From Podocnemis expansa (taxonomy: Eukaryota > Chordata > Testudines > Podocnemididae), in assembly GCA_007922195.1 (NCBI GenBank), contig ML681994.1, positions 50,196,018 through 50,260,017 of the forward strand: a stretch of DNA of 64,000 nucleotides, given 5' to 3'. Below the pieces are notes generated by a model, which was not told where the DNA came from, made no database searches, and worked only from the letters and a program-made list of their open reading frames with translations. Positions 35,744 through 47,246 of this stretch are shown in pieces. A program made the position numbers and the translations under genes. Position 1 is the first letter of the stretch. Every line of letters starts with the position of its first letter.

Positions 35744-37018
35744 TCTCCATGGCCTCTAGAAATTTAGAGGAAGATTAAAGGAAATAAATTGCATTGTCCC
35801 ACCCTCAATTTAAGCTCAGACAGAACACCTTTCCCGTTAGGGAATTAAAAAGGTGCCTGGGACCCTCAGGGGAAAGAAGGGAAACACATAGCAAAGAGAA
35901 AAGGGACATTAAATGTAGAAGGATTTTAAAATACTGGACAGGATAACACATGCCAAAGAGAAAATAAAGAAAGGGGAGTATTCCAAGAGATGAAGGTGGA
36001 GGAAAAAATAGGTAAGGAAATAGTCTTAGGGGTAAAGATAATTTGAGCTCATTAAGAGAAGTCAAGTGGCTACCTGAAATCCTACCTCTTGAATGTCAGG
36101 AGCTCAAGCCCTGCCCCAAACCCCTCCCCTTCTGTGCACTGCCCCAACCTGCGGCCTGCAGCCTCCTCCGCAGCCAGACCACCACCCCGACCCGGGGCAT
36201 AACTGCCCTCATCTCCCCAGCTCTGCCACTGCCGGTAAGTGCAGGGGTGGCCCGGCTTGTGCTGGAGGGTATTTGAGGCAGGGGGTGGGGCGCTGGCATG
36301 TGGGGGGGCAGGAGCTGGGGTCCAGGGGGGCCCACTCATGTGGCAAATGTAGAGTGCTGATTTATTTAGCGTGCCTTTGCACATGAAATCAAATAGACCC
36401 AAATGAGTACTTTACAACAAAGACTCTAAGTAACTGTAACATGTAAAGTTTCCTGTGAAGTGGCTTAGAATGAAGCAAAAGCCACAAAGGGGAAAGAAAT
36501 GCCCTGTTGTAATGGACTTACATGATCTAAACAGCATTATAAAGTCTGAATGGATTTTAGGCAGAAGTGGCAGGTGGAATTTGACAGATTTGCCTAAGTA
36601 CTAGCTTGCTTCCAGTGTTAGCTACAGCTGACTAAACAATTAGTATGGAAATATGGGGTGTCAGATCTATGACCATGAACTGTATTAAAATGTTTGCATG
36701 GAATTCATGAACTGTTCTTTTTGCCCGCCATCTGAACCTGTTTTTCTTCCATCCTCCTTGTCTCTGAATTGCCTTACATTGACGGGACCAATGCACTTTG
36801 AGACTGGACTCTTCAAATAAAATCTTTCAGTCTGGAATTGCTTTACTTCTGAAACAGAGAAACTTTAATGTTACCATTGAAAGTAGGGCAAAACATTTAG
36901 GGCTCTTCCAGTCTATGGTGAAGTCTTGTCCTCTTTGAATAACTTTGTGTGATGATACATTTGAAAGCCTGTTTTAGAGGAATAAGAATATGGCTTATTA
37001 TTAGAACAAAGAAACTAG
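35744..37018. other. No gene recognised; GC-rich patch at 36100-36340
   Basis: The patch is C-rich on the plus strand and contains ccggtaagt, a perfect donor-like word. Frames on both strands (76-106 codons) are composition artefacts. The patch may be a repeat fragment. Confidence 0.5.
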
Positions 37019-37200
37019 AGCCAGATCTGTCTTTTTTCCCAGCTCTGCCACAAGCCACAGCCTGAGACTTAATCTTTTTGCATCTGTTTCCACGTTTGTA
37101 AAAGTTCGCTGCTAATACTACAGAGTTAGTTGAGAGGTTGAATTCAGTAGTGTGTGTGCAGTGCTGTGAGAATGTTGGATGGTATTGGATGGGCATAAAC
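37019..37200 (+). repeat. MIR-like SINE, old
   Basis: The order cccagctctgccaca, cttaatctttttgcatctg, tttccacgtttgtaaaa, then gtgcagtgctgtgagaatgt follows the MIR core and 3' part. Diverged and non-coding. Confidence 0.6.
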
Positions 37201-37618
37201 TTAAATTTAGTTCAGTGGAAGAGACTACCTATTTAAAACTAGCTTGTCTGACTAGCACGACAAAGTCACTGAAGTTTTACCAACAGCACTGTGTATGTGT
37301 TAATAATAGTCCTTGTGTATATAATAGAGAAGAGTAAGAACTCAATCTAATCCATCCAGCACAGGCCAATTTTTATAGGAAGGACAGCCTTTTTGTTTTT
37401 CAGCATTATGCTGACTTTGAAATCCTGTAATGCAGTAATATTAAAAATGCTCCAATAACAGTAAATAGAAACAAGGTGAATGATATTTTATTGGACCAGC
37501 TTCTGTTAGAGTGAGAGACAGGGTGCATCATGCTGGGTATTAATTACAGCTCAAACAGTTATAGAGCAAACAATGCCCTTTGTTTTTCCATGGAAAACTC
37601 AGACTTTTTGGCCAGAAA

Positions 37619-37800
37619 TCAAAAACAAAACAAAACAAAACAAACAAACAAACAAAAAACAAACAAAAAACAAAAAAACAAAAAACAAAAACAAAAAAAA
37701 CCCAAAAAACCCCAACCATCTAACCAACCAAACCAAACAAAAAACAACAACAGCAAAGAAGCCAAAACCAAGAACAAAACAGAACAAAACAAAACACTGA
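37619..37800. repeat. A/C-rich simple repeat (CAAAA)n
   Basis: Long runs of caaaac, caaaca and related words. Lysine/glutamine/asparagine-rich plus frames and phenylalanine-rich minus frames over it are artefacts. Confidence 0.95.
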
Positions 37801-37846
37801 AATTTTTTGGTCAAAACCAAATATTTCAATTTCAAAATGCTGCCAT

Positions 37847-38390
37847 CTGTTCATAGATTCAAAGGCCAGAAGAGACCACTGTAATCATTTAGGCTTACCT
37901 CCATCTAGCAGAGGCCACAGGACTTCCCCCAAACAACTAATCTTTTAGACAAACATCTAATCATAATTTTAAAAATTGCCAGTGATGGGAATCCAGCACA
38001 ACCTTTAAGAGACTGTTTCAATGGTTAATTACCCTCACTTTTAAAAAATTCACTTTATTTCCTGTCTGAATTTGTGTGGCTTTATCTTTCAGCTATTAGA
38101 TCACACTACAGCTTTTTCTACTAGTCTGAAGAGCCAAGTATCAATATTTGTTACCATGTAAGTGCTCATTGATTATAATTAAGTAACCTCTTAATATTCT
38201 CTTTGATGAGCTAAATAGATTGAGCTCCTGCAGTCTACCTGTGTATATAAGGTATAATTTCAATTCTTTAGTCATTCTCTTGGCTCTTCTCTGAACCTTC
38301 TCCAGTTATCCATATCCTTTTTGAAATGTGGGTACCAGAACTAGACATACTATTACAGCAATAGTTGTATCAATGTCAAATACAATACCT
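37847..38390 (-). repeat. Old CR1/L3-type LINE 3' region, minus strand
   Basis: Starts at the 3' end (catagattcaaaggccagaa, gagaccactgtaatcattta) and continues through ttaattaccctcac, cctgtctgaatttgtgtggc, ttggctcttctctgaacctt and atcctttttgaaatgtgggt. Diverged; no open frame. Confidence 0.8.
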
Positions 38391-39158
38391 CATAGGAGTT
38401 GTTTCTGGCTGTTTTATGTCCACATTCTTCTCTGGAGGATGGCATTTCTCAATGCACTGTGTGTCTTCCGTGAAGGATCATAGTCTTCATTCATGGTCAG
38501 GAGCGGTTGTTGTATCATGGGAATCTCTACACATGGTGTTTTATGGAACTAAGCTCATACAGGAGAATGGGGGCATGAGGAAACTGCGCTACGTTTCTCA
38601 TAACATACCTCGGTGGTATTTCTGAAATGAAACACTTTTCATTTTGGACATTCAGCTTCTTCAATGAAAAATAAAAATTTCCCAAGGAAAGTAGATAGTT
38701 TTCAGCCATAAGCATTCACACATAAACACCCAGTAAAAATTGTTTACCTGAAAACCCAATTTTCCATTTGAAAAACCATTTCAAAGGAAAATTTTCAGCC
38801 AGCCCCATTATTAAGATTAGATATACCAATGGTTGTAATTTTCTTTGAATTAGAACATTTGTTAGGTGTATTTTCAATGTTGTTCCAAGTCCCAGTGAAA
38901 TGCTTAATGGCAAGTCTATGCAAATAAAAACAAACAACTACAAATTATCAGGTTAGTTGTAAATTAATGAAATATATATTAGTTGTTAAAACTTTGGAGA
39001 CGGTTAACCTTAAAAAAAGAATGATGGAATGTTATGTATATTATCTTGGGGAAGGTATAGGAATCTGCTTCATTTCTGACCTTTCAGAAGAACAAATACA
39101 GAGGAAAAAAATCTGAAGGCAAGTCTATTTCTTCACCGAGGGAGGATTTTCAGAAACT
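38391..39158. other. No gene recognised
   Basis: AT-rich sequence with short chance frames. Confidence 0.6.
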
Positions 39159-39160
39159 TA

Positions 39161-39679
39161 GGCTGCATCAACACTAGGGTTAGCTGTTGTTTCGAAATAA
39201 AGCCAGGCATGTCCGAACGACATTTCATTATTTTGAAATGATGGGACCCCATGATTTTGAAATAATGGCTGTCGTTTCGAAACAGGAGAACCTCTCATGC
39301 AATCGAAATAGCCGTTGTTTCGAAATGGTTGTTTCGAAACAACGCTGTTCAGACATGTTATTTTGAAATAATGGTTATTTTGAAATAACACTTTTGCCCT
39401 TCTCCTTCCCAGGGTGCCTTCCTTTTTGTATATATTAGGTGGGGGCATGGCCCAGAGAGGTGGCCATGTTGCCACACCTCCCATGCTGCCCCTCTCCTGA
39501 AGTGAAATAGCATGTCCACACACAGGGCGTGCTATTTTGCTTTGAGGGTTTCTTTCCCTTATTTCGAATTAACATTTTCTTATTTCAATTTAAGTTATTT
39601 CAAAATAAGGATTTTATTTCAAAATAACTTATTGTGAAATAACTTATTTGGAAATAACAATTTACGTGTGAACACAGCC
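39161..39679. mobile_element. Palindromic TTCGAA-rich element, copy G, TA flanks
   Basis: Ends ggctgcatcaacact and gtgtgaacacagcc, with TA at 39159-39160 and 39680-39681. The interior combines TTCGAA words with a short core (about 39400-39510: gtggccatgttgccacacct) that also occurs in the GC-rich cores of copies C and H, in inverted orientation. It therefore bridges the short and long types. Non-coding. Confidence 0.87.
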
Positions 39680-39756
39680 TAGATGATTTGACTTTACCCT
39701 CCTCTATCTACTGTTTCTGAGTGTTTGAATCTTAACAACTGCTTTGATTTGCAGTT

Positions 39757-39925
39757 ACAGTCTGACCTGATCCCATGACTTACACTTTCCTGCATTTATT
39801 CTCCACCCATTCTGTAAGGTCCCCCATCTTCAAGGCATCTGACGAAGTGGGATTTTCTTCTATGAAAACTCATGCAATAAATGAATTTGTTAGTCTTTAA
39901 GTACCACAGGAATCCTTGCTTATTT
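39757..39925. repeat. Single arm of a Penelope-related foldback element
   Basis: Corresponds to the right arm of the element at 18202-18588: cagtctgacctgatcccatg, cttacactttcctgcattta, cccattctgtaaggt, aatttgttagtcttta and accacaggaatccttgctt. The left arm is missing. Confidence 0.75.
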
Positions 39926-41193
39926 TCCCCCGTAAACCCATTACTGTTTACAGGAAAAATAAATACAGAAAAGCATGTATTTCTAACTAAAAGAAGCCTA
40001 CCCTATTCAAAAAAATTAATGTTGCCTTTCCTGTACATACACCAGGTAAATGTATTTTAACATCTTTACAGGAACTTCAGACTCTGATTTTGCCAAAGTA
40101 TGTTTGAACCTCAGCTGTTTTGAAGTCTGATTTAAATTTAGAACTCATGATTTTTCAAGTTGATTCTAAAGATGGCACAATTAGTTTTCTCATTCTTAGC
40201 TTTAAAAATGTTAAAATGCAGACTTAGCTTTTCCTAAAATAATTTCCCTTCTTTGAAAATTTGGGTTTAGAGATTAAATAGAGGAGGGCAAGTCCTATAG
40301 CCCAGTTAGTACGTGTTACTTCATACAACCTAAGCAAATGATCAAGGCTCTAAAAGTTGTGTTTATCTCTTGTGCATTTGTGAAGCCAGGTAGACACGAA
40401 AGCAGCCATTTTTATACTATCAGTTACACTGTGAATCTTCAAAAAAGACTATTTTAGTTACACTTTTACTCAGCTCAAACTTTAGCCTGTTGATATGGCA
40501 ATTACCTCCATATACTATCAGCTCCCTTGTTTTATGTTTACAGTGCCTGGCTAATATACTTAAATACTTTTTAAATTTACAATACCAGCCATAATATGAA
40601 TCAGCAAGCAATGTAATATATTTTATTAATGAAATGTGTTTAGGAAAAAGTCCCAGAAGTGTTTGGCATGTTTTTAGTTTATTTGTCCTCCAACAACTCA
40701 TAGATAATACTCAGAGACATAATAATACCTATCTGAATATAGTTTGTGGATGAGTGATAATGGGAACATTGGTTATACACCCAAGCATGACACCTGAAAG
40801 CATGTCTTCATTTAATCCCTAAAGAATAAAATGATTGGCACACCCTGCCATGGCTATCAATGTGAGACTGAGTCAGTTATCTCTATGAATTCATTCCATA
40901 CCTGTTAGAACTTGTAGAATAGGATCATATATCAAATGCATGCAGGGCTTTTTATAGCAGCTGATTATGAAAAGCTGTAATAAATGCAATTACTGGATCT
41001 TCTTTAAATCAATAAAATTATTTTGCTTTCAAAAAGCCTATAACTCATAAGGTTATTTACCTCTCCTATTTATTTTGACATATAGTATTACCATGCATAT
41101 GTATCAAGCTCCATAGACACTTGCACAGTTTAAAAATAAACTTTAAAGAGTCTCCCCCCCACCACCAGAGACAACTTCTTCCTTAAACTCACA
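39926..41193. other. No gene recognised
   Basis: Unique AT-rich sequence. The part 40800-41050 has the look of a conserved non-coding element (ctgagtcag; gattatgaaaagctgtaat), which is untested. Confidence 0.5.
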
Positions 41194-42259
41194 GGCCATG
41201 TCCACACACAACCCATAAAATCGATTTAACTGAAATTGATTTAAGTTAAATCAATATAACAATCATTAAATTAATTTAACTTAAAATCAATTCAACAGGT
41301 CCAAACCAAAAACCTGAAATCAAACTAGCATGTCCAGGGACAGGAATTGCTAGTTCAATTCAGGAAAGGGGGACCATGGGAGGTGTGGCAACATGGCCCC
41401 TTGGCAGGACCACGTTGCCACCCAATCCGCTGACTTGGTCTCCCCAGGAGGGCCAGTGGCAGGGGAAAAAAAGACCCCACTGGCTCTGGGTTCCCAGAGC
41501 CCAGTGGGGGAACAAACATCCCCCCAGACTGGCTGAAGCCTTACGGCTCAGCCAGCCATGCTGGAGATGGGATCCCGTGTGCCTGGCTTCCCCTGCGCTA
41601 GCTGGGCAGTGGGGACAGGGAGCCCTGAGAGCCCGGCTTTCCCCACACTAGCCAGGCAGCGGGGACGGGGAGCCCCACAGGCTTTCCCTGCCCCCACCAC
41701 CTGGCTAACGTGGGGAAAGCCTGGTGCATGGGGTTCCCTGATCCCATGCCAGGCTAGCACAGAGAAAGCCCAGTGTGCAGGGCTCCCTGCCCCTGCCACC
41801 CGACTAATGCAAGGGATGCCTAACAAAGAGTGTTTTACCCCCACAGCCCCCACCAGGGCACTGGGAGCGGGGCCGGGGTGCTTTCCTTCAGCACCTGGCC
41901 AGCCAGCACCAGCAGGAGGGGCCTGTGCTGTCCCTCCCTCTCTGGCCAGGGTCCTGATTCCCTCCCTGGCCAGGGTGCTGATGGAGGGGGCTTCCTTCCA
42001 GGGTGCCAGGCACATTGAGAGAAAAAACATTTTTATATCAATATAACAGTTCCACACAGGGTTATATTGAAATAACATTTTCAATATAACCTGCATTTCA
42101 ATCTAATACTAGGTTTTATTATATCGAAATAGTTTTCCTTATTTTAAAATAAGTGAGCTTCTTATTTTGAAATAAGAAAACATAATGTGTACCTAAATTT
42201 TTTAAAAATCGAAATAAGCAGCATTATTTTGATTTAAAACCTGTGTGTGGACATACCCC
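41194..42259. mobile_element. Long palindromic-family element with GC-rich core, copy H
   Basis: Same architecture as copy C: ggccatgtccacacac and gtgtgtggacataccc ends, AT-rich subterminal ttgatttaact and ttattttgatttaaaa segments, GC-rich core with repeated ctggcttcccc/ctagctgggcagtgggg units that turn to the opposite orientation after about 41690. The right end cuts into, or abuts, the Penelope fragment, so the last residues of that frame come from this terminal repeat. Frames inside (62-182 codons) are translated repeat. Confidence 0.82.
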
Positions 42260-42262
42260 TAC

Positions 42263-42836
42263 TGTAATGGGAAAAGAATCCATGGTCATAATTTAATACT
42301 TCTTTCACACAGTCAAATTTGCATATCAATTCCAATTCTGCAGTTTCTCTTTGAAGTCTTAATGTGTTGCCCATTTGCTTGAGCAGAGATATTAACAAAT
42401 CATCAACAGAGTGATTAAGAAGATTGAAGTGCTCAGATACTGGTTTCTGAATGTTGTGATTTCTGATGTCAGTTTTGTGCCCTTTTATTCTTTTGCACAG
42501 AGACTGTCCTGTTTGTCCAATGTATAAGGCTGAGGGGCATTTCTGGCACACGATGGCATAAATCACATTGGTGGATGAGAAGGTGAATAAGCCCTTGATA
42601 GAGTAGCTGGCTTGATTAGGTCCTATGATGGTGTCTTTTGTGCAGATATGTGGGCAAAGTTGGCAAAGTGGTTTGTTGCAGGGGTATGTGCCTACTTTAA
42701 TATTTCTGTGGTTAGGTCTGCAGTTGCTAGTGAGCATCTGTTTAATGTTTAATGAAAATGTTTCACAAAAACGAATTTCCATGAAATCCTGAGTGGAAAA
42801 TAAAGCTGCATAAAATTCCATTGGGCTTGTTTTTTC
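42263..42836 (-). pseudogene. Penelope-like element fragment with GIY-YIG nuclease domain
   Basis: The minus frame 42234-42821 (195 codons) contains the C-terminal region of a Penelope-like retroelement. Upstream lies a cysteine segment (YPCNKPLCQLCPHI), then the GIY-YIG core: NVIYAIVCQKC, LYIGQTGQSL and KRIKGHKTDIRN, followed by PVSEHFN. In Penelope elements this domain nicks DNA to prime reverse transcription. The reverse transcriptase is absent, so the copy is a 3' fragment. The last codons (YSRGMSTHRF region) run into the palindromic element H. The frame is uninterrupted, so this piece is relatively little decayed. Confidence 0.88.
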
Positions 42837-42848
42837 CTATTTAGAACA

Positions 42849-42938
42849 AGTTCCAAAGGAGCAGCCGTGTTAGTCCAGTCAGCAAAACAAACAGGAATCC
42901 TGTGGAGTCTTTAAGTACCACAGGACTCCTTGTTTGTT
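42849..42938. repeat. 90-bp foldback element with 12-bp target duplication
   Basis: Starts agttccaaaggagcagccgt and folds caggaatcctgtgg against ccacaggactcctt. Flanked by ctatttagaaca at 42837-42848 and 42939-42950. It inserted just outside the Penelope fragment as a separate event. Confidence 0.85.
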
Positions 42939-42950
42939 CTATTTAGAACA

Positions 42951-44480
42951 GTTGATCAACTTCCAAAGAAGAAAGGCTAGAAATCACAAAAGTAGGAAGG
43001 TGCATGTGATCATTAGCTGAATGACAGTGTTAAATAAACTGAACTCATAAACAGTTGCTTCAAATCAATTTTTTTTAATGTTGTCTAGAGAAACTGCAAG
43101 GAAATGAATAGCACTGAAAGACATGGGAGGAGATATTGATTTTCAGCCTTCCCACAAAGTAAAGAAAACCCTTTACTATTGTAAGACAGGGGGAAAAAAA
43201 AAGAGGAGGGAAAGTCAAACTAACACAAAAATATTGGAAAAGTTTAACAATTTTTTATGGATGCCTGTGGAACTGATTTTAGTAGTTTTTGCCAGGCCTC
43301 AAAAACATTTTGCTATTAATCTCACGCCTCACCTAACAAACAAAAAAACTGATGCTTATCACCCAAATAAAGATAACTGATTTTTTTCCCCACTATGCTC
43401 ATACCTCCCAGGGCATTAATGTGAGTGAATAACACAATCTCCATGTTTATAAATAAACAGAGTAACCTCTATGCCAGAGGACTAGGAATGTGTCTGTGTT
43501 TATGGCCAGCCTCTGATGGCTTTGTAGTAAACAATATTTTGTCTTGTGACCAGCAGACTAGTCACCAGACAGAGCTAAAAAACCACTGAGGATGGAAGCA
43601 CAGAGATGTACCTTGGAAAGCAACCTCACATCTGTTATATGATGTTATTGCCACCTTGGCCTTCATCAAGCCTTTCTTGAGACAATCTTCTGTATGTATA
43701 GTGTTAGATATATGTGCAGTTCAGTGGTATCAACACCATATGCAGAAGACTGAATCCCTTTGGGTCCATGTTTCTGTTGCCTTATGCTGCATCACAGTTG
43801 AGCATTAGTTTGTGGCTGATCTTGGGGACTGGGGATAACAAAAGAGAACAAAGATGGAGACAAGAAACAGATGGATGGGGTGGAGAAGAAGAATATATGT
43901 GTCAGAGAAGGAGGAAAGAAGAAAAGTGGAAAAACTGAAACAAGGGTAGGGAAAGAGGACAGAAGAGCAGATGAGAAAATGAAAAAAAAATATAGACAAA
44001 AGCACAGAGAAATATGATAGTGAATGGGCACCCTTTTCTTTCTTCTCTGTCCCTTTCATTTCATAACCCTCATCTCAAACCACCAAGCCTTCCTTTATGC
44101 AACTCTGATATCCACTACAACTGTACTCTGGGAACCCTCTGTCCCCAAAACAAGGGTTTTCATTTTATTGCTCTATAAATTGGTGGATTTTTTAAAGATA
44201 TGCATACTGCCTCAACCTATTATCTACTGTACATGGTTGGGTTAATTCTGACCATATGTACCAATGTATAACACAGAGCAGCTAGGGAGCTAAATGGAGC
44301 CCAGCTAACAACTGAACAAGAGAAGTATAAAGGTAGAATATTTGCTTCTCATTTCTCGCCACTCTCTGTGCCAGTGCTGAAGAAAGCTCAGTCGGAATAG
44401 TTCCAGTCAGACCCTTACTGTAGTGACTGAAACTCCGTGAAGTTAATGTAAACTTCTACCATTCTGAGTTTTAAAGTGTC
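42951..44480. other. No gene recognised; purine-rich tract 43835-44015
   Basis: The A/G-rich tract gives S/F/P-rich minus frames by composition. Nothing else recognised. Confidence 0.6.
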
Positions 44481-44483
44481 TTA

Positions 44484-44743
44484 GGCCAGATCCACACTAA
44501 ACACTTATTTTGATAAAGCTGAATTGCTCAGGATTGTGAAAAATCCACATCCCTGAGTAATATATCAGCCTTAACCCCTCATGTTGACAGTGCTATGTCA
44601 TTGGGAGTGTTTTTCTCTTGATGACATAGCACGTCTTGTTGAGGTGGAGTTAAGTCAATTGGTGAACTCTTTTCCATTAATTTAGAGCACTTCTTCAATA
44701 CATGCAAGCTGCACTGATGCAAGTTTCTAGTGTACACATGTCC
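44484..44743. mobile_element. DNA transposon fossil with TTA duplication
   Basis: Starts ggccagatccacacta and ends tagtgtacacatgtcc, with tta at 44481-44483 and 44744-44746. The termini resemble the palindromic family, but the interior does not. A 3-bp tta duplication would suit a PIF/Harbinger-type element. Confidence 0.6.
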
Positions 44744-45199
44744 TTAAGATAACTTTTCACAGGTATAAATTATTACAAAGGTGCAAGGCAGGGGAGATAC
44801 ACTCTGTTTCCCACACTGCCTTTCCTACTCTCACATTCCACACTTATTTCATATTCACCAAGCACTCAACTCCCCCTCTCAGTTGTTGACATTCCAACTT
44901 ACTTCCAGTTACTCCCTAATCCATTCAATGATTCTTCATGTCTTGATTCAGTTTCCTAACAGTCACCCTTAATGATCAATTTCATTCCACCCCATATTAC
45001 TTAATTCTCTCTTCTTTCCCATAAATGTCTTTTGCACATCCCCAGCTGTTAAGTCCCCCCCCCCCACTTCCAGTAAATCTATTGCCTCTCAGAAACATCT
45101 CTTCAAAGCTGTAACAGTTACAGCAGCTTCTTTATGTCAGTTGGGTCTTTTCACAGCCTCAGGAGCACCTCAGGAATTCTTCCCAAATGAGGTCCCTCC

Positions 45200-46170
45200 A
45201 GTTTTTTCCTGATTCATAGACTCATAGGCTATGTTCACACACAGGGGGTTATTTCGAGACAAGTTGTTTCGATACAAGTTGTATCGAAATAACGCCTTAT
45301 TTTGAAATAAGTTAATTCGAATTAACAGTTTGTTAATTAGAATTAAGGAAAAAAGCTGAAAGCAAAATAGCATGTTCGGACAACAGTTATTTCAAAATGA
45401 GTCACCATTGTTTCAAAACAACATGTTCAGACGGCATTGTTTCGAAACAATCGTTTTGAAGCAATGTTGTTTCATCCCTACACAGGGTTTAAGTTGTTTC
45501 AAAACAACGCTGTTGTTTCGAAACAACGGAACCCGTTGTTTTGAAACAATGGTGTGTCTTGTGAACTTGGCCTTTCTTATTTCGAAACAACCTCTGTTGT
45601 TTCGAAATAAGACTGCTGTGTGAACACACCCATAGACTCTAAGGTCAGAAGGGACCAATTTGATCAACTTGTCTGATCTCCTGCATAATACACAATGCAA
45701 AATACAGGCCACAAAATCTTACCCACCCACTCCTGTAAAACCTCTGACCTATGGCTGAGTTATTAAAGTCTTCAAATCATGATTTAAAGACTTTAAAATA
45801 CAGAGAATCAACTAGCAAATGAGCCATGCCCCATGCTACAGAGGAAGGTGAACCCCACCCCAGAGTCCTTGTCAATCTGCCCTGGGGGAAGATTCCTCCC
45901 TGACTCTAAATATGGTGATCTGTTAAAACCCTGTGCATGTGGGCAAGTCTCACTAGCCATACACCCAAGAAAGAATTCTCTGTAATAACTCAGAACCTAC
46001 CCCATCTAACATCCCTTCTCAGGTCACTGGCATATCTATCCCTAGTAGTCAAAAAAAATCAGTTAATTGTCTCACCTCTCCTCCTGGCTGCTTCCCCAAT
46101 CCCTACAGAAGGGCTAGAGATCTTGTTCTGTCTTTGGCTTTTGTTAGAGAGAGGTCACTAAATCTTTAGA
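45200..46170 (-). mobile_element. CR1 LINE 3' end, minus strand, split by copy I
   Basis: The 3' end signature gattcatagactcatag lies left of the inserted element and catagactctaaggtcagaa lies right of it. The rest follows CR1: gatcaacttgtctgatctcc, tgcataatacacaatgc, agttattaaagtcttcaaat, atgccccatgctacagagga and ccctgggggaagattcctcc. No frame survives. Confidence 0.85.
45227..45632. mobile_element. Palindromic TTCGAA-rich element, copy I, inside CR1 tail
   Basis: Ends ggctatgttcacacac and gtgtgaacacaccc. Removing it restores the CR1 tail gactcatagactctaagg, giving ATA (or TA) as the duplicated target. The interior is very close to copy B, including the tttaagttgttt segment. Confidence 0.9.
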
Positions 46171-47246
46171 CTCTTCTCTGATAGGAGAAATGAAGCTGAG
46201 TATTTTCTGTTTCAGTGTCTAGTCTTGGAGAGGGACCATTAGAATTGGATTGTTGGAGGAGGCTATGGGGCTTTGGATTTGGACACACCTGACTGGGGCT
46301 GAGGCTGTGAACAGATCAAGCTCAGGGGAGTTCAGAAGAACTACTTACCTCCACTATCACATACAGTCAGGGCAGGAGAAGTTTGTATGATTCACCAGGC
46401 AAGACTGGTCTGCTATTTGATTAAGAAGAGTTTAGCACCCCTACAAGCTAATAAAGTAACTGTACCAACTGCTCTCATGACATTGGTTTCTACTGAGTTC
46501 TTCCTCTAAATATTATTCCTGGTAACAATAAAGGCAAGAAACATGTTTTAAAAACAAATTATTCGACACTACAGAAGTTGAAGACAGTGGTCCAGGCGGG
46601 GCAAGTTGGATTTTGTCTCACTGAATAATTATAAGATATATATAGTTATGGGCAAGACTCTTCTGTTGTTTTAAATCTTCTTTTTTTAGAAGCTGGACTG
46701 GGATCGCAGTATATCTAATCAAATGTGCACACAGTGAAACAAATTCTCACTTAAAAATAATATCAAACACTTAAAATAATATATTTTAGTGCTGCTTCTA
46801 CCAATGCTTCAAAATTTTCATCAGCTTTTAGTTCTGTTTTTAAAAAACTTACTCAGGGTCTGTTATTTAGGTATATTACAGTCAATTAAGAGACAACAGT
46901 GTGCTCTTTTAATGGATTCCTTGAAGCAAATGCTAATTGCTCACAGTTGTTGAAGATAATATGTCTGTTAGGGCACCAGATGCTTGCAACCCCTCTTGTA
47001 ACAAATCTAAGGTAAGCTGGAATACAAGGAGGGTAATCCTTGGCTAAAGTTATGCTCAAAGTGAGACATGGCATGAGACAATCTGAATTTAAAAAGTAAT
47101 CCATGTGAAGTAATGATTGAGGGTTTCTGATAAGAGAACAAGGCTTGCCAGGATAATGCTACTTACACAAAGTGTTCTGCCCTGATACTTAGATCCGAAG
47201 ATAATCAGGGCAGCTCTTATTTTTCACTCTCTTCCATGGACTTTAG
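46171..47246. other. No gene recognised
   Basis: AT-rich sequence without recognisable content. Confidence 0.6.

Noticed and set aside
36230..36245. Donor-like ccggtaagt in a GC-rich patch
   Set aside because: No supporting exon frame or acceptor; the word is expected by chance.
37530..37856. Lys/Gln-rich and Phe-rich frames
   Set aside because: Translation of the (CAAAA)n simple repeat.
41548..42096. Frames of 162 and 182 codons
   Set aside because: Opposite-strand translations of the inverted tandem core of copy H.
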